Shown: positions 34,650 to 51,452, counted from the stretch's first letter. The stretch: 64,000 bases of DNA from Chaunax sp. Z400 (GCA_037577475.1 CM075206.1:8837459-8901458); one strand, 5' to 3'. Notes: generated from the sequence alone by a model not told the origin. Program-made: numbers and translations.

Positions 34650-34898
34650 TCCATAGGAGAAGTTCTGCCCCATCTGATGGCTTCACACAACACATAGCCA
34701 CTGGGTTAGTGAGCTACGTTGAGCTTAAGGCCAAAGTTTTAGGTGGCTGCTACCTTTAAACCAGGCTAGATGACCATGGTAACACTCTTCAGATGGGCAC
34801 ACCTGAATTACAAGCCAACACTTATAAATGCCAACTTACTGCTTTGGTTTCATTAACAGTAGCAAGATGTCAGGACTTAAAAGCAGCACAAGCAAGTA
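34650..34898 (-). pseudogene. stray stefin intron 2 fragment
   Basis: Matches about 21668-21914 of stefin copy 2 (CCATAGGAGAAGTTCTGCC through GCACAAGCAAGTAA). It has no exon. It lies between rhodanese copy 4 and the linker of the next long unit. Confidence 0.85.
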
Positions 34899-34909
34899 AT
34901 ATTGATAGT

Positions 34910-35209
34910 GATATTGATATTGATTCCTTGCAAAAAATGCTCTCAAACTGTCCATTATATTATTTACATTACAAAGTGATTCCAGGCTTCAGGCTTCATA
35001 TTTAGCATGAAATCATTGAGTTGTTTATATGTCCAGTACTGTCAGACTGGATCATCTCATTTCCTTCACATACAGAGCACTGAAACAGCTTGAGATGGGG
35101 TGTAATCTGAAGATCCATAAAATCAATCAAGAATCTGGTGCAATGTTCACATCTGCTGTTAAGTGTCACAATATTTTACACTGACTACAAGACTTTGTTT
35201 ACCCTTTTT
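34910..35209. repeat. linker block, copy 2 of the long unit
   Basis: Second copy of 20675-20968, beginning ATATTGATTCCTTGC and running into the 3' flank of stefin copy 3. It is preceded by a short GATATTGATA-type repeat at the junction. Confidence 0.8.
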
Positions 35210-35536
35210 GGGTCCGTGGAAAAATGTCTTTTTCATCTAACTGTTTGCCATCTGAAGACATATGCTCTGGCCTTAAGCTACTTTACAAATCAGATAACCC
35301 AGAAATAAAACAAACACTTAATAGAGTTGCAACAAATCAGCCATTTATTGTGTAAAAAATAGTTCCATTTGGTAAGACTCTTAACATCATGATCTACAGT
35401 TTGAATACAGATTGTTATTACATGTTAGGAGTGACAAAGATATTTCATATAATCAGCCAAGATCATTTCAAAACTGGTTTTAAGAGACTGCAGCCTGTAA
35501 GCGCTGGTGCTTTGTTTGGTTTGGTTTGGGATCCGA

Positions 35537-36464
35537 TTAAAAATACACAATCTCGTCCTTGAGGGTCTTGGGATGCTGGATACCAATCAGGTCAATGGGT
35601 TCTCCAGCACACAGAAATGGTTGGTAAACACGGAGGTGGGCATATTCTTCTTCTCCCACCTCGACCTGCAAGGAAATAAAAGCAAAGTTTCGGCACTCCA
35701 CGTACAAGTTGTAAACACAAAGCTTCTCTGGACTAGTAGTGCATTCTTCAGGTGGAGACACCTTAAGGGTGTTACCATGGTGATCTAGCTAGGTTGAAAG
35801 AGAGCCATCTTCATGACATTGTTTGTCAGAGAATAAAAACTCGTCCATAACCACGCACCAGTTCCAGGAGGACAAGTATTGCATTTAGCTTTATTTAGGC
35901 TGCTGCTCCATAGGAGAAGTTCTGCCCCATCTGATGGCTTCACACAACACATAGCCACTGGGTTAGTGAGCTATGTTGAGCTTAAGGCCAAAGATTTAGG
36001 TGGCTGCTACCTTTAAACCAGGCTAGATGACCATGGTAACACTCTTCAGATGGGCACACCTGAATTACAAGCCAACACTTATAAATGCCAACTTACTGCT
36101 TTGGTTTCATTAACAGTAGCAAGATGTCAGGACTTAAAAGCAGCACAAGCAAGTAAAAAATTACCTTAATGAAGTAGTTTATCCCATTCACAACCTGCGT
36201 GCAGAGGGAAACTGCTCTGAATTTAGTAAAGGTCTTTCCAGCTTTCTCCTCTGCTTCGGTCCTTACCTGAGAAACGATGGTACAACAGATAAATCAAAAC
36301 AAATCGAAACACAGGCTGTTTATTACGGTGCGTGAACAATGTCGAGGAAATGAAGGCAAAGTGTAATAATATTCATTTTCTATACTTACCGTATCACAGA
36401 ACTGCTGTATTTTTTCGTCAGCTATTTTTGTTTCGGAGAGCCCTCCACACTTCTTCGAGGCCAT
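35537..36464 (-). CDS. stefin (cystatin A/B type), copy 3, intact
   Basis: Exons on minus: 36464-36390, 36266-36165, 35665-35537 (306 nt, 101 residues). The N-terminal trunk is MASKKCGGLSETKIADEK. Exon 2 has VRTEAEEKAGKTFTKFRAVS and the binding loop QVVNG, then INYFIK. Exon 3 has VEVGEEEYAHLRVYQPFL and ends DEIVYF. Relative to copy 2 it differs in the trunk, the first loop (Asn for Ser) and the second-loop region (QPFL for KPLP). Those are the three parts of a stefin that touch the protease, so the copies may differ in target preference; this is inference. Regulation probably resembles copy 2: TATAAAAA at 36521-36514, AATAAA at 35349-35344. Confidence 0.92.
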
Positions 36465-36513
36465 TGTGATCTTTTTATTACTCAAACTTAGTAAAAACTT
36501 AGGATAGAGTCTG

Positions 36514-36521
36514 TTTTTATA
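36514..36521 (-). promoter_or_regulatory. TATA box of stefin copy 3
   Basis: TATAAAAA on minus, about 50 bp before the start codon, conserved with copy 2. Confidence 0.65.
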
Positions 36522-36931
36522 AGGACTTCATACAAGTTGAATCGGGATGTCATATGAGTGTTTTATGGATGATACCATCAGCGTAGGCGATGTGCTTTAT
36601 TTAAACGACATCACAAACCAAATGAATAAACAAATACATTATCTAACATGTAACTGACTGTATAGACTACGTTTATATTTATAGTATGAATGATCTAAGG
36701 TATCATAAAGTGAGTTTCTTAGAAATATATTTCAGTGTATTTCATTGTTCACCCCCGTTACAAACGATATGGTTTAGTCCGAGGCGTGGCTTAGTTTGGA
36801 TTTGTCAGCCGACCAAAACCTCTTGGTTCCATGGAAATGAGTCCCGTACAATAAGTAATGAATAACCAGTTTTACAATATTTCCTTCGTCCCTCTTTTGT
36901 TCCCACTTTGAAAAATCATTCTACTGTGCAG

Positions 36932-37920
36932 CAAATACAAATCCTCCAAAATATACAGTGGGATTAGTGGAAGTTTGCCCTGACTTTTTAGTAGGCTACA
37001 GCTTGGATCATCCTCATACCCTGTTGCTCAACTATGATTTTTATTTGAAGAAGAGAAAAGTCTGTGGAAAGACTTTCTAGAGGCATGTCAACTGTACACT
37101 GACATCTAAGTAATATGACCTACTGTCCATATATGCTATCTGAACACCCACCTGCCACCTTTTTTACAACATTGTGAAACATTTGGGCGTGTGTGGTGTT
37201 GACTAATTTACTGTCGATGCCAAAAAGAATCCCTGCAGATGAAGAAAATCAACTTTAACTTTTAGTTTGCAAAATGAAAAAATGCATAAGCAACAACAAC
37301 AACAACAACAAAAAGGGTCAGACAACAGTTCACTCAAAATCATGCATTTCTGAATGAACATGCTGACCATTTTTGTGTCCGTGTATTTTGGCACTTTTCC
37401 AGTGCGAGCAAACTAAATACATTGCTTAAGAAGTCTGTCTTTGGGACATAGTTGCTGTTTCCATTTCTTTGCTAATAGATATGGAAAAAGAGTACAGTAG
37501 GCCTACTAATTTTACACCAAATATTGCATGCTACATATTAGAGCTGCAGAGATAATCGATCAGCTAAACATTAATCAGTAATATTATGATAACTGATTAA
37601 TTGTTACATTCACTTTTCAATATAAAAACAAAACAAAAATTTGCTTGAGTCAGCTTATTCACGCTGACATTTTGCTGCTTTTATGGGTAGTAACAAAACT
37701 TTTGTGGGGTTTTAGACATTGGGTCGGATAAAAGAAAAAAAAAACTGACCGACGTTTAGCGTTTCCTCTAAAACATGTCAAAGGTTTTCCAACCTGAGGA
37801 TTGCAGCAAATGCAACATTTAATGTGGGTCATTTCTAAAGAGGAAGAGAGGATAGAAAGCATGAACTGGTTTGGGTAACGGTCTCATTTCTCAGCGGTGA
37901 AGGCTGGACTTCTCTCCATA
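36932..37920. repeat. S2 spacer module, copy 4
   Basis: Fourth copy of the spacer, again between a stefin promoter and a rhodanese exon 1 as in copy 1. The two genes are thus divergent with about 1.45 kb between start codons. Confidence 0.8.
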
Positions 37921-40288
<2,368 letters not shown>

Positions 40289-42354
40289 ACATGAAACATC
40301 TGTTATTCAGATTATTCACTTACGGTTTTATTTCTGGACTTTTAATTAGTCACAATTCACCTTCACTCTCACTTGATAGATAAACACCACTTGTGCCAGG
40401 TTATTAAAGTGTTTGTGTTCATTTAGTTTTATGCAAATATCAACATGACTTTGTAATATCTGTTATCGTCTGTAGTCAGCATCTGAAATATCTACATTCT
40501 TAAAATGCAAGGAAAGGAGTGCTTCCTGGACTCGGGATGAGTTTGTTGGGGGCGCCCTTTGGATAGGGATCCATTTAGACTCCAAGGAACTCTCTTTTAA
40601 AACAAATAAAATGGCTTTATTGTCATGGCATGGTTATGATAGACCTTAAAATACAAAGCTCCAAGCCTTTATCAGGGGATCAAACAAAGGACCTTTTCTT
40701 GTGGTGATAACCAATGAGCAGCAGCTGGCATAGAGATAAGCCTCTCTGACATACAAAACAATAGCTCCTCCCTTGTTTGCTTTCTTAATGACAATTTCTT
40801 CATCTTTTGATAATGCCTCCAAGGCACATTGTGTTTGTGCCCTTTTGTTCTTAAATAAGTTTTCAATATCAAAAGAAAAGTTGGTTAAGTGTTTTTTATT
40901 TTTTTTAATGGAAACTTAACCAACGAGAAGCCTTTTGGATTCATAAATTACATGCTACTAAACACCCAGGCCTAAATGAGGATCTGGATTTTACAGGTTT
41001 TTTTTTGTAAATGTATATATATTTTTATAACCCTATAACCCCGACCCTACACAGGATAAGTGCTTACAGAAAATGAATGAATTGTGTTTTTGTGAATGGT
41101 TTTATTTTGGCCAGGAGAATGCCATCTGCTGGAGATTTAGCATGTGCCTACTCCCTCTTCAGGCCACGGCTCCATGTGCAGGTGGAAGCTTCTCATCCGT
41201 TATCACCACTAGAAAAGGTCCTTTGTTTGCATGAAATCTGTTCGACTCCCTGTTGAAGGCTTGGAGTTTTATATCTTAAGGTCTATCATAACCATGCCAT
41301 GACAATAAAGGAATTTTATTTGTTTTACATCACCTTGGTTTCTACATCATGAAGGACATTTTTCAGTATTATCTGACATTAAGGAAGTTATCGGCAGATT
41401 AATCATTAATGAAAATGCTCATTCATTACAGTGCTATTATATATTAATCTATGATACTCTTTTATCAGTGAGGATACAATAAAGCAGCATACTTAACTGA
41501 TTTATACTAACAGGAAATAAAACTGTCAAACATCTTTTGAGTCACGCGCTTGTTAAATTTGATAAAGTCACAAAAATACAACATTTTAACAAAGATTTCA
41601 TGCTCAATTTTGTTTTTAAGATGTTCCTGGAGCTGTTTCTCTCTCCTCACTATGTTTTTGCAGAGCAGCTCCACCGTTTCCTGATGCCCATCAACTGTGC
41701 ACTCAAAATTCAAGTTTTGGTTCATTTTCATGCAGACTGTTTTGCTTTCAATTTTTAGTGTGCACCTACTCGTGTATGCGTTTTGAATTAGTATGTAGTC
41801 CAGATTTGAAATACAGCTGGTTTGTTTCTGTGTTGGATAAAAGCAGTTCAATCTGTAGACCAGTAGATGGAGGCAAAATGTCAACTGTAAAAGCATTTAT
41901 TTCCACTTTTCCTACCACTACTTTATCATTATGGTAGCAATACCCTCCCAGGCCTGACCTTCACACTGGTATTGGTCTAGACAGGTATAGATTCTGTGAA
42001 TAACAGCTCTGAGAACATCTGCCAAGATCCTGATCCGTACAAGGTCCATACATCCTTCATTCTGAGGGAAAGCAGATCCCAGTTCCCTCTCCACCTTTCA
42101 TATTCTATCATCTGGTCTAGTTGAAAAAACATCACCAGTGCAGCAGGTGTGAGTGCGTGTAGGAGTCAACACTCTTTATGATCTCTGTATGGGGTGAAAG
42201 GACGTGATGCTCACTCATACAAGAGAGTTGATCCTCTCAGTAGCCATGAAAAAGGAGTTTTGAGGTGCCGTTATTTATTTTGTTTTACATGTTTAAATAA
42301 ATCACCAAGCCAGTGAGGAACTAGCCATGCCAGAGAGAAATTACACACTTCCTG
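40289..42354. repeat. S4 downstream module, copy 3 (includes inverted-repeat element about 40598-41327)
   Basis: Close copy of 25882-27949, including the complete fold-back element and the 129-codon minus-strand open frame (41896-41507). Homology ends at CTTCCTGGCT (about 42356), which is the right edge of the amplified locus. Confidence 0.8.
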
Positions 42355-43719
42355 GCTGCCATAACATTAAGCAGCTTTATAGAGGTCACACACTATCAGT
42401 TTTGTCAAGTTTTAAATGAATTGATCCGTGCCAGCCGTAGCATGTATTAGGATTCTCTTCAGCGCTGGAGATACCAGGGTGCTGCTGTGGAGAAGAAGGA
42501 TGGGTCACATTTCCAAGGACATTTGGACACTTTTACATTAGTTAAAACACAACAGGTTGTGAAAAATGATCAGTTAGGGCTATTTGTCAACCTGCTGTGG
42601 TTACATCGAACAGGCCATCAACCTCTTGGTACTCGCTGCTCTTTGAAAAGGCACTTAATGGGAGGATTTGTAATGTGAGGCTGTGTATCCGCTCTCTTAG
42701 CTTAATAAAAAAAACATCTGGAAACCTGAGCTGTGTGGTCTTCATTTGCCTCCCAACTGACATTATCATTAATGGCCTGACGTTATGTAGCCTATTTAAT
42801 TTTCTTTTGTTTCTACAATAAATGTGGACACTAAGTTGGACCTGGTTCAAAGAGGAAGAATACAACACTTAGTACACTTCACATTGGTTTGGTCCAGATT
42901 TCATTTGCTACAGGGCTTATTACTCTTATCATAAAATGCCATATAGCAGATAGCACAACTAACCAGATGTAAGGCATGAGCTTTAAGTACTTTTTATGTG
43001 CTTTGAGGTATTTTTATATTTGCATTTTTTTGTGCAAAAAAAGGTTGGACATAAGATGCCAGCACCATAACAATGTCTGCCTTTAAATTTTCTCATGAAT
43101 ATACCCAAACTGACCTAATTTACAGTCTGTAAATCTTATTGGTCCTATTTTATGGGGACATAATTTGGCTATTTTTGTGCAAATGTCACTTCCAGCAAAG
43201 AACGACCCAGACAAGTTCAGGGTCATCCAGAGGAATACAGCCATGGGACAGTAACACAATTCAAGAATATGGTTATTTGTATCATTATGCAACTTGTGAC
43301 GTACAAATACTTGAATGAGAATTTAAAAAGGTCTTGGTTGGCAAATAACCATAACTTGGTTCTAGTAATAAATGGTCATCTTCATTTTCCACTGCTTCAC
43401 TACGCGCGCAAAGAGAGACGCCTGACGTCTTCGCCAAGTCGGCCAGCGCGCGCCTCCTGTGTGGCAGCAAAATCAAAGTGCCAAAGCTCAACGCGTGTTA
43501 CCTGCCGTTACAGAGCCACAGAGCTTTGTGGGAAGACTGCGGGTTCATCTCTGAGAGCTTCTCACATTCACATTAGCCTGTGCGCAATGGCACCGAGCGC
43601 TCTCCTGCTTGCCTCTCAGACCTGGACGCGATGACCAGACAGGACAACTTTTGACTCTGCTCGGATGATGCTTTTCCTCGATGGCATCTGATGAATTCTT
43701 CACTGGAAAACCGTAAAAG
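42355..43719 (+). promoter_or_regulatory. drd3 upstream region and probable noncoding first exon
   Basis: Most of this is unremarkable AT-rich DNA. From about 43400 the sequence becomes CpG-richer (ACGCGCGC, CGCGCGCC). It includes a near-CRE (TGACGTCT, 43423-43430) and ends with a good donor at 43720 (TAAAAG/GTATGT). A noncoding first exon ending at 43719 would splice to the acceptor at 45341-45342 before the drd3 start codon. The open frame at 43269-43634 is not supported by any family. Confidence 0.45.
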
Positions 43720-45384
43720 GTATGTAAAACTCCTTTTGTGTGTTACTTTCTTGTTCTTGCTCAACCTTAAACTGTTTCCAGCTCCATCTGCTGCTCTTCT
43801 TTGTTGAAATGTTTCCTTCTGCATGTACTCAGATTGTGACCATACACCGTTTTGGCGTGATTATTCATTACTATATTCGATCCCAATTTTTCTGCGTGAT
43901 TGTGAAGCCTGATAAGGTGCGTTATCACGGGGTTTAATTGAATTTTATAATTAAGGTTTGACTCCCCAGCATCTATGGAAGAATAAAAACAATCATATCG
44001 TTTGATCATTAGAGATTAACCCCAAGTTAATTGAGCCACCATTAATGTAGTATTTCTGACAATATAATTAAGTTTTACTGTATATGCAGTTTATTATAGT
44101 GACGCCCCTTTGTGTGTGTGCATGTTTGAGGGTCTAATGATGCCCATTTCACACACTTGAAGGACACTTGCACATTGACACAGAGGGACTGGAATCAGGT
44201 GGTAGTTAAACGGAGAGGTCTGACAAAGAAAACAAATGAGGACAGAAATCAGTTTCGAATCATTGGAGCATCATGCAGCCTGATTAAAAATTAATATGTG
44301 CAAGATGGGGTTTTATTCCTCATGATCAATCACACCTAATTTTGTAGAAACTCAGTGGGGCACTCACATTTGGCGTCTTCAAGGTGATGGGTATCAGTGA
44401 CTGCTTTTTATTTGCTTCTCCAGATTCTTTTGTGGATAATAATATGATACCGGAGCCACGGAGGAACTGAGTGGAATTATAGACTGAGAAAATCTTTAAA
44501 AGCCTCCTGGGTTAGAGCCAGATCTAAATATGGTCCTCCTTCCTCAGGTCTTTCTCCCTACTTCTGTTGCAAAATGAGAAGGGGTCATTGGGTAAGATGG
44601 ATCAGTTTGTTTTAACATCTCGGCACAGGTGTGAGCATCATCATAACGCTGTCGTTGGATTCAGGCCAGATGAGGAGTTTTGGGAATAATTGAGAGGAAG
44701 GATGGAGGAGTGCAAGGAGCAGAGCCTGGGACCAGAGCCAACCGGACTTCTCATGGTGGCAGCACTGACTTATTACTCCTCCCTGATGAGCCAACCTCGC
44801 TGACACTGCTCAAAGGCACACTGCCAGCCCCTCATTAAAGTTACTATCTCTCCTTTGTAGCTTTTGTTTTTGTTAGTTGCAAGATATACAAAGATAAGAA
44901 GAAAGGAAACACATGAGGCTGACTGGAACAATCATAAATGCATTACATTATCGATGAAGTTTGCTCTTAAGTGCATGAATTTCAGCTGGTGATTTATGGA
45001 GTTAAGTAGGAGCCAGAGAGCTTTATCTTGAGGACGCATCAATATGTGTTTCCATTTTTTATTCAGCAGGAAAAATAAAACACTTTTTTCCAGTATAGCA
45101 AATAGGGTGGAGTGCTGGGGTGCATTTCAACTATTTTATTTATCATTTTATCTGACCACTGTTGCCTGGAGCCAGGGGATGTTTCCCAGAAGGCATCTTG
45201 CCTGAAACTGTCTTGATGATGGTTTATAAACTGAACTTTAATCTGACAAATGAGATATGATAGGATGAGAAATGCTATGTCTGTGAGAGGGGGTTATGTG
45301 ATGAATGAGTTAAGACCAAATTATGCTCTTTTCCATTGGTAGGTCTGCCAAACATCTCACCTCCCATGTCAACGGGACGCCTCC

Positions 45385-48300
45385 ATGGCGATGTTCAGCA
45401 GCACAGAGCAGCTTTGGAACGAATCAGACAGCCTCAGATGGGACGAGAGGAACGAGAGCTCAGAGGCGTCTGGGCAGGATGAGCGTAACTACTACGCCAT
45501 GCTGTACTCCCTGCTCATCTTGGCCATCGTCTTTGGAAACGTGCTCGTGTGCCTGGCTGTGCTGAGGGAGCGTTCCCTCCAGACGACCACCAACTACCTG
45601 GTGGTCAGCCTGGCTGTGGCCGACCTGCTGGTGGCCTCACTGGTCATGCCATGGGCTGTGTACCTGGAGGTGAGGAGGAGGGCAGGGTGTCAAAGTTTCA
45701 CAGGAGCACTGATCTGGAGCAGTGGTTCCCAATGTTTTCTGTCTGATGTGGACCACAGGGGCAAATTTTGAAACAAGTAGATGATGTCATTTCCTGTGAT
45801 GTGGAGCCTTTAACCAGGTGGCTTGATGGCGATACTAGAATGAGAAAGAAAATGTAATTTAATCAAGTGGAAGAGGTTGGCCGCAGATACATATTTATTA
45901 GACAGCTTAAAGTACAGAAATTGATTCAATGAGCAAATTTGAGCCATTTGTAACAATATACGGAATGTCAAAGCACCGTTATGCCTGCTCCTATAAAACT
46001 ACTTTCATCTTGCAGTCATTTCTTTGTCCACGAAGAATCGCTGAGGCCCAAATAAATGCATAAATATTGAGGCAAACATTGCATGACAAAAGGCATCAAT
46101 ATCATCTGTTACTTTTCCTGAAAAGCATTAGTCTTCAATTCACAAGTAGCATAAGGTTTGAAGAGTGTGTGTCAGCAAATCCATTAAGGTAGCTGGATAA
46201 CATCATAATAGCTTTGTGGTTTAGGCCCATATACTTTTCTTTTTTTGCTTAACATGCATATTTGCTAACATTTCAAAGAGGGAATAACTTAAAATCCATT
46301 GCATTGAACCCAAAAATCACAATGAATTAGACACAATTAATAACTATCAATGATTTAAGGAGGCTGCTGTTTTTTTTGTGTGCAGTTTTCTATTTCATTA
46401 ATTTAATAACCTCAGGTGCCAAGTAGTAACAATTAATGTAATGGTGGCAAAGCAGCAACAGTTATAAGACTTAAAGATAATAATAATAAAAGAAATAAAA
46501 GCTTGAAGCTGTAGCTCCTCCCTACTTCCCTTTTTGTTTCCTTGCTCTGTCCTTCTTTACCTCTTCATTTCATCCCTTTCTTTCTCTCCTTTTTCTTTGG
46601 TCCCATTTGCAATCTTATAATGTTCTCTTTCCTGTCGTCTTTCCTCTCTCCCTATGATCATACCCTATTTGCTCAAGGTTCTTTGTGGTGACAGTGTTTG
46701 ACCCACTTTGAATCACCTAACTGGCATCTGGGACTCAATGATAGCTAATGTTAGTGGCATGTATGTGTGTATGTGTATGTCTGTTATGTAAGATTCTACC
46801 TGGGTTCATGGTAGCGGTGAAATCGTTGCATGGAACTTCAATTATGTGGGCAGTCAAAACTAATGGTTTACGTCTGGCAAATGAGAGTTGGAGTAGATTA
46901 TGTGATCACCCATGTTTACTTGTTTTTGTTTGCCAGTTTGTTTGTTTGTCATATCTTTAAAAAGCTGTCAATGGATTTTGATGAAATTTTGTGTTGTTAT
47001 TCCAGATGCTAGGAGTTGGTCTAGGATCAAGGAATTCGGAGGTATCTCTATTAATAATTTGGCATGAGGCAGATCTGAGTAAAGCAACGTCATCATGGTG
47101 ACATCACCATAGTGTGTGCATGTCCTGGTGCAATGATACAACAATTGATGATCTACTGATGCATTTTTTTTATCACCATGAGGATTGTTACAAGATTTTG
47201 TTTAGACTTAGCCTGGAAATTATTTTCGGATTGTTCAGATTTTAGTAATAATGGCATTGGCAAAATTCTCTCTGGGTGCTTTTTAGTTTACTACTTTTAC
47301 TTTACTACTTCAATTTAAACTGATATTTTTACCTAATTATTTCAACTATTTTTTCTTTGGTTTATATAAGCTATTTATACATATTACTTTGGGATGTTTT
47401 TTTTCAAACCTTCATAGTAATTTTTTTTTTTTGCAAATTACTTCTTTGCGTGCTTGCTAATTAGTTTTAATGCACTCTCTTTGACAAGATGCCCTTAGTG
47501 TATTTCAAATGTCATACTGCTAATATGACAATTCACTGATGATCCACACCAAACCAATTGTAATTGAATGTTTCTTGTCTTACATAACCACAAATGTGCC
47601 CAAATTAACATGCTTCTTTCACACTTCTATCACACAGCGATTTCTTTTGTCTTTTTTTTTTTATTTTATTTTTTTTACCTATACCCATGGTGGCAACTGC
47701 AGAAGTATCCATTGTAGTACAAATACCCCAGGTGGGGAATCATTGATCTGGAGCTCTAAAGCAATGAATGATAATAAAATGGAGATGTGGTTCAGAGGAC
47801 ATGGAGGAGATTGTAATGATGCTTGACAGCAGTGAAGAGAGGAGAGGAAAATGGACAAGCAATTGTGAGGGAGACAAAGTGAACCTTTGCAACAAAGATG
47901 GAGTTACAATCAGAGAAAATAGGATGAGATTCATTTGGAGCTTATTACGCATGGTGACAACTGTGTGGGTGACAGGGAGAAAGACAGTAATGATGACAAG
48001 CTGTAGTTAGACAGTGCTTGACTCATGTAGATTATACATAATTGCTGAAGGACGTAACAGAATATTAACAAATCATGACATCATTCACATTGGCCAATTG
48101 ACTGAGCTTCAAATTATGAAGAAACCTGTGGATTTAATTTGTGTGTGTGTGATACCTTCCTTGAATCTTGTGGATATTGAGTGTGTTGTTCAAGTTTTCC
48201 ACATTAGGTCTAAAAGTCAACGTTTGAAGTCCAGTCATGTTTACCAAGAGCCAGCCTACTGCAGAAAAGTTTTGGTCAGTGTCAGCAGAGAGATTCCAAT

Positions 48301-51300
48301 GGCAGGTATATTAAAAAAAAATATACTGTATATATACAGTATATAAATGAATATAAATAACACCTTCAGTGAGTATAAATTAAGTTAATAAGAAAATTAA
48401 GGTAGCCGAGAACCTCAACGAGATTCAATCATGCATGTGCAACATTTTTCATTTCAGATTCAACGGGGGAGATTAACAACCAGAAGGAAAAGACAGTATG
48501 ACACAAAAATACAGCGTTCATTAATTTAGCAGGAATGTAAGTGTCAGTAATATCATGGAGGAAGCTGGGAAGAAATATAAGAGTCAGGTGCAAAGACTTT
48601 GAGCTCCAATCTGACAGACTGGGGGGGGGTTAGACTGTTGTGACCAGAAGGTTGCTTCTGCATGTTTTACCAGGAAAAGTGACTTGCTATCACTCCCCCC
48701 CATCCTCAGCTGGTACTAATCATGTGCGCTTGAGCAAGCCACTATAATCCCTGGATGGTACAGTTAATGTATGACTTGTATGTGAAGGACGTGGTTGTAT
48801 TGGCAATAATGACTGAGTGCTCCCTTTCCACAATCTATCCTAAATTGTGCTTCCCTCCCTCAGGAAATATATGACGTGTCTGCAGACACAGCTCCATTGG
48901 TATTATGGATTACTCTTAACTCAGGTCCAGATTTTATCACTAGTATTTTATTATGAGGAATGCTGGGAGATCTGAGAGAAAAAATAAGATTAAATGACAC
49001 AAATGGACCTAGTAGTCTTTATGGCATGAGCATTTGTTAGCATCTACACCTGTTTCACCTTGCGTCTCCCAAAACAATCCTGTTATTTTAACTTTTTGGG
49101 AAACAGTATAAACACAGATTCCTAACAGATACTCTCAATTCCTACTGTCCTAATAATTGCTGCTCATGCTCCTGCTGTTTGTTTCTTTAAAACTGAGACA
49201 TTTTGCACACTTCACTGCTGTGAAAATATGGATCACACATGTTCGAACACAGTCAATACGAGGTGTCTGCAGAGCCCCGCCGAGTCGCCATCATATTCCC
49301 ATGCTGTGCACATAATATTCAATATGTAGCCACATGTTTGCCTCAGTCTTTGTGTGTGTGTGTGTATGTGTGTGGTTGTGTGTATCTGTGTCATTTCTGT
49401 ACTTAAAAAGAATATGTCCTTACAAAGATGAAAATGATGATTGTTGCATACCAAAAAGAAAATTTTTTCTTGGCTTTCACTTCTTTAAATCTTAAAATTA
49501 GGTTTACGATTTATCTAAAGGCATCCTACAGGGATTTGCAAGAAGGAATAAAAACAGAATGGTCAAAGGTGATGTAGCCGAGGCTGATATATCCTCATTG
49601 TTATTCATACACTGTGTCTCAATTCCATGCTACAAACTAGGCTAATTGTATACAGCATACAACCGTAGTATCAGTCCGTTCTCACTCCTGACATGTCATA
49701 TATGGCAGCCTGGTCCTTTGAGATCAGTGTTTAGGTCCAGTCTGTGACCGCATGTCAAAGTTGACTCAAATTTAACTTGAGAAACGTCAGATAGATTTTT
49801 AACTTGCCTTCCATAAGTAACATAATTTGCATGACTGAAGTTACACAACAAATTTACTGATTTATTTTAACCTAGTAGTTTTGATGCCTTAACCTAACCA
49901 AAGTTTGAATGTTTCTCAAGTCCAAAAGTCATAATATCACATAATATGTGAAACATTTGTCTGTATGCTTTACTGGATGTGCTGTTGTATTTGATGAGTG
50001 GGTGTGTGAACATGCTCAAACTATGCTTATTGTCAGAGAAATCTGCAGTAAGAGTGTAAAAAATTATGCATACTGACTTTTTGGAGGGAATGTGAACACA
50101 CCATGTATTTAAAGCCTGCTTAGAATCAGTATGGAGTAAGGAAATGGGGAACACTTCTGGGGTCAATCTGCACAAACGCTGGCTCCTACATTTCCCAAAT
50201 GCAATTGCACAGTTTTAGTGATTTCGCCCTCCCTGCCCGCTAAACATGCGCATCTTTCAAAGTCAGTGCCCCCAATTTGTGGCGGGCTTCTGTTAAACAC
50301 GTGTAGCCGGCGAGCGCAAAATGAAATGACCCTGATGATGCCAGGTGGGGGGTTTTCTGGGGCTCCCCTTAAGCCACAGGAAACATTATACAGCTGTTTC
50401 CACAGTCTAAGAGGCATCAACCATGACAAGTAAACTGATTTTTATGTGTGAAATTGGTGAAGAGCTCCTTTAAAAGCAGATTTACCATATATGGGTATGG
50501 GCTCAGGCTAGTCACATCAGTATGTGTAAAAAAAACCCAAATGTGTCGGTTTGTCTCTCTCAAATCTGATCTCTGTGAGAGAGATTGCTGTCTATTTATG
50601 TCTTTGTACGTGTGTGTGCCTGCCGCGTCTTTATGTAGGTAGGCGTGTATTCCCATATCGGATTTAAGCGATTCAGTCATCAGGCGACGGACGTTGAATA
50701 CCGTTTATCTTTCTCAGACAGTTATTACCAGGCATTATGGAGCCAAAGTGAAAGCCTGTCGGTTTGAGCATGGCTCTGCTGTGGGGATTTGTTTTAAGGT
50801 GTTATTGGTTTAGCCTTGGGTTAATGTGCTAGCTGAGAGTTGGAAAGTCCCGTGAGGATAATTAGATCCTGTGTTTGACACATTCCCTTGATTCTACTTA
50901 CTGCTAACATTAATATATACAGTATGTTGTTAGCAGAACATTTACACTTTATGATTTGAGAGCACCTTATAGTTTGTGTTATCTCAGGACAAGTACTGCA
51001 GGAACAGATTTCTTAATTCATGCATGTTATCGCCTAATGAATTTGCACAAACTTTTGCACAAAAGTACAATACATCAGTGTGAATATGGTAGCATATTTG
51101 TATTGTCAGTATCCTTTCAAAGTAGCAGTATCTCCAGGTGCACATTTTTTCCATCTTTGCCCTCCTGCCACATGCATGAGTGTGTGTGTTCATGTGTAAA
51201 CTCAATAGGTTCTTCACACTTCACGGTGAAGGAGGGAACAAGAAACGTGTGCATTGTTAATACGCCTGTCTGTCCTGTGCAGGTGGTCGGCGGTGCCTGG

Positions 51301-51415
51301 CTTTTCAGCCGCCTCTACTGTAACATCTTTGTCACGCTAGATGTGATGATGTGCACCGCCAGTATCCTCAACCTGTGTGCCATCAGCATTGACAGGTGAG
51401 TGTCCCCTGTGTGTA

Positions 51416-51452
<37 letters not shown>

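Noticed and set aside
43269..43634. 121-codon frame upstream of drd3
   Set aside because: Crosses the CpG-rich putative first exon; composition-driven, no family signature.
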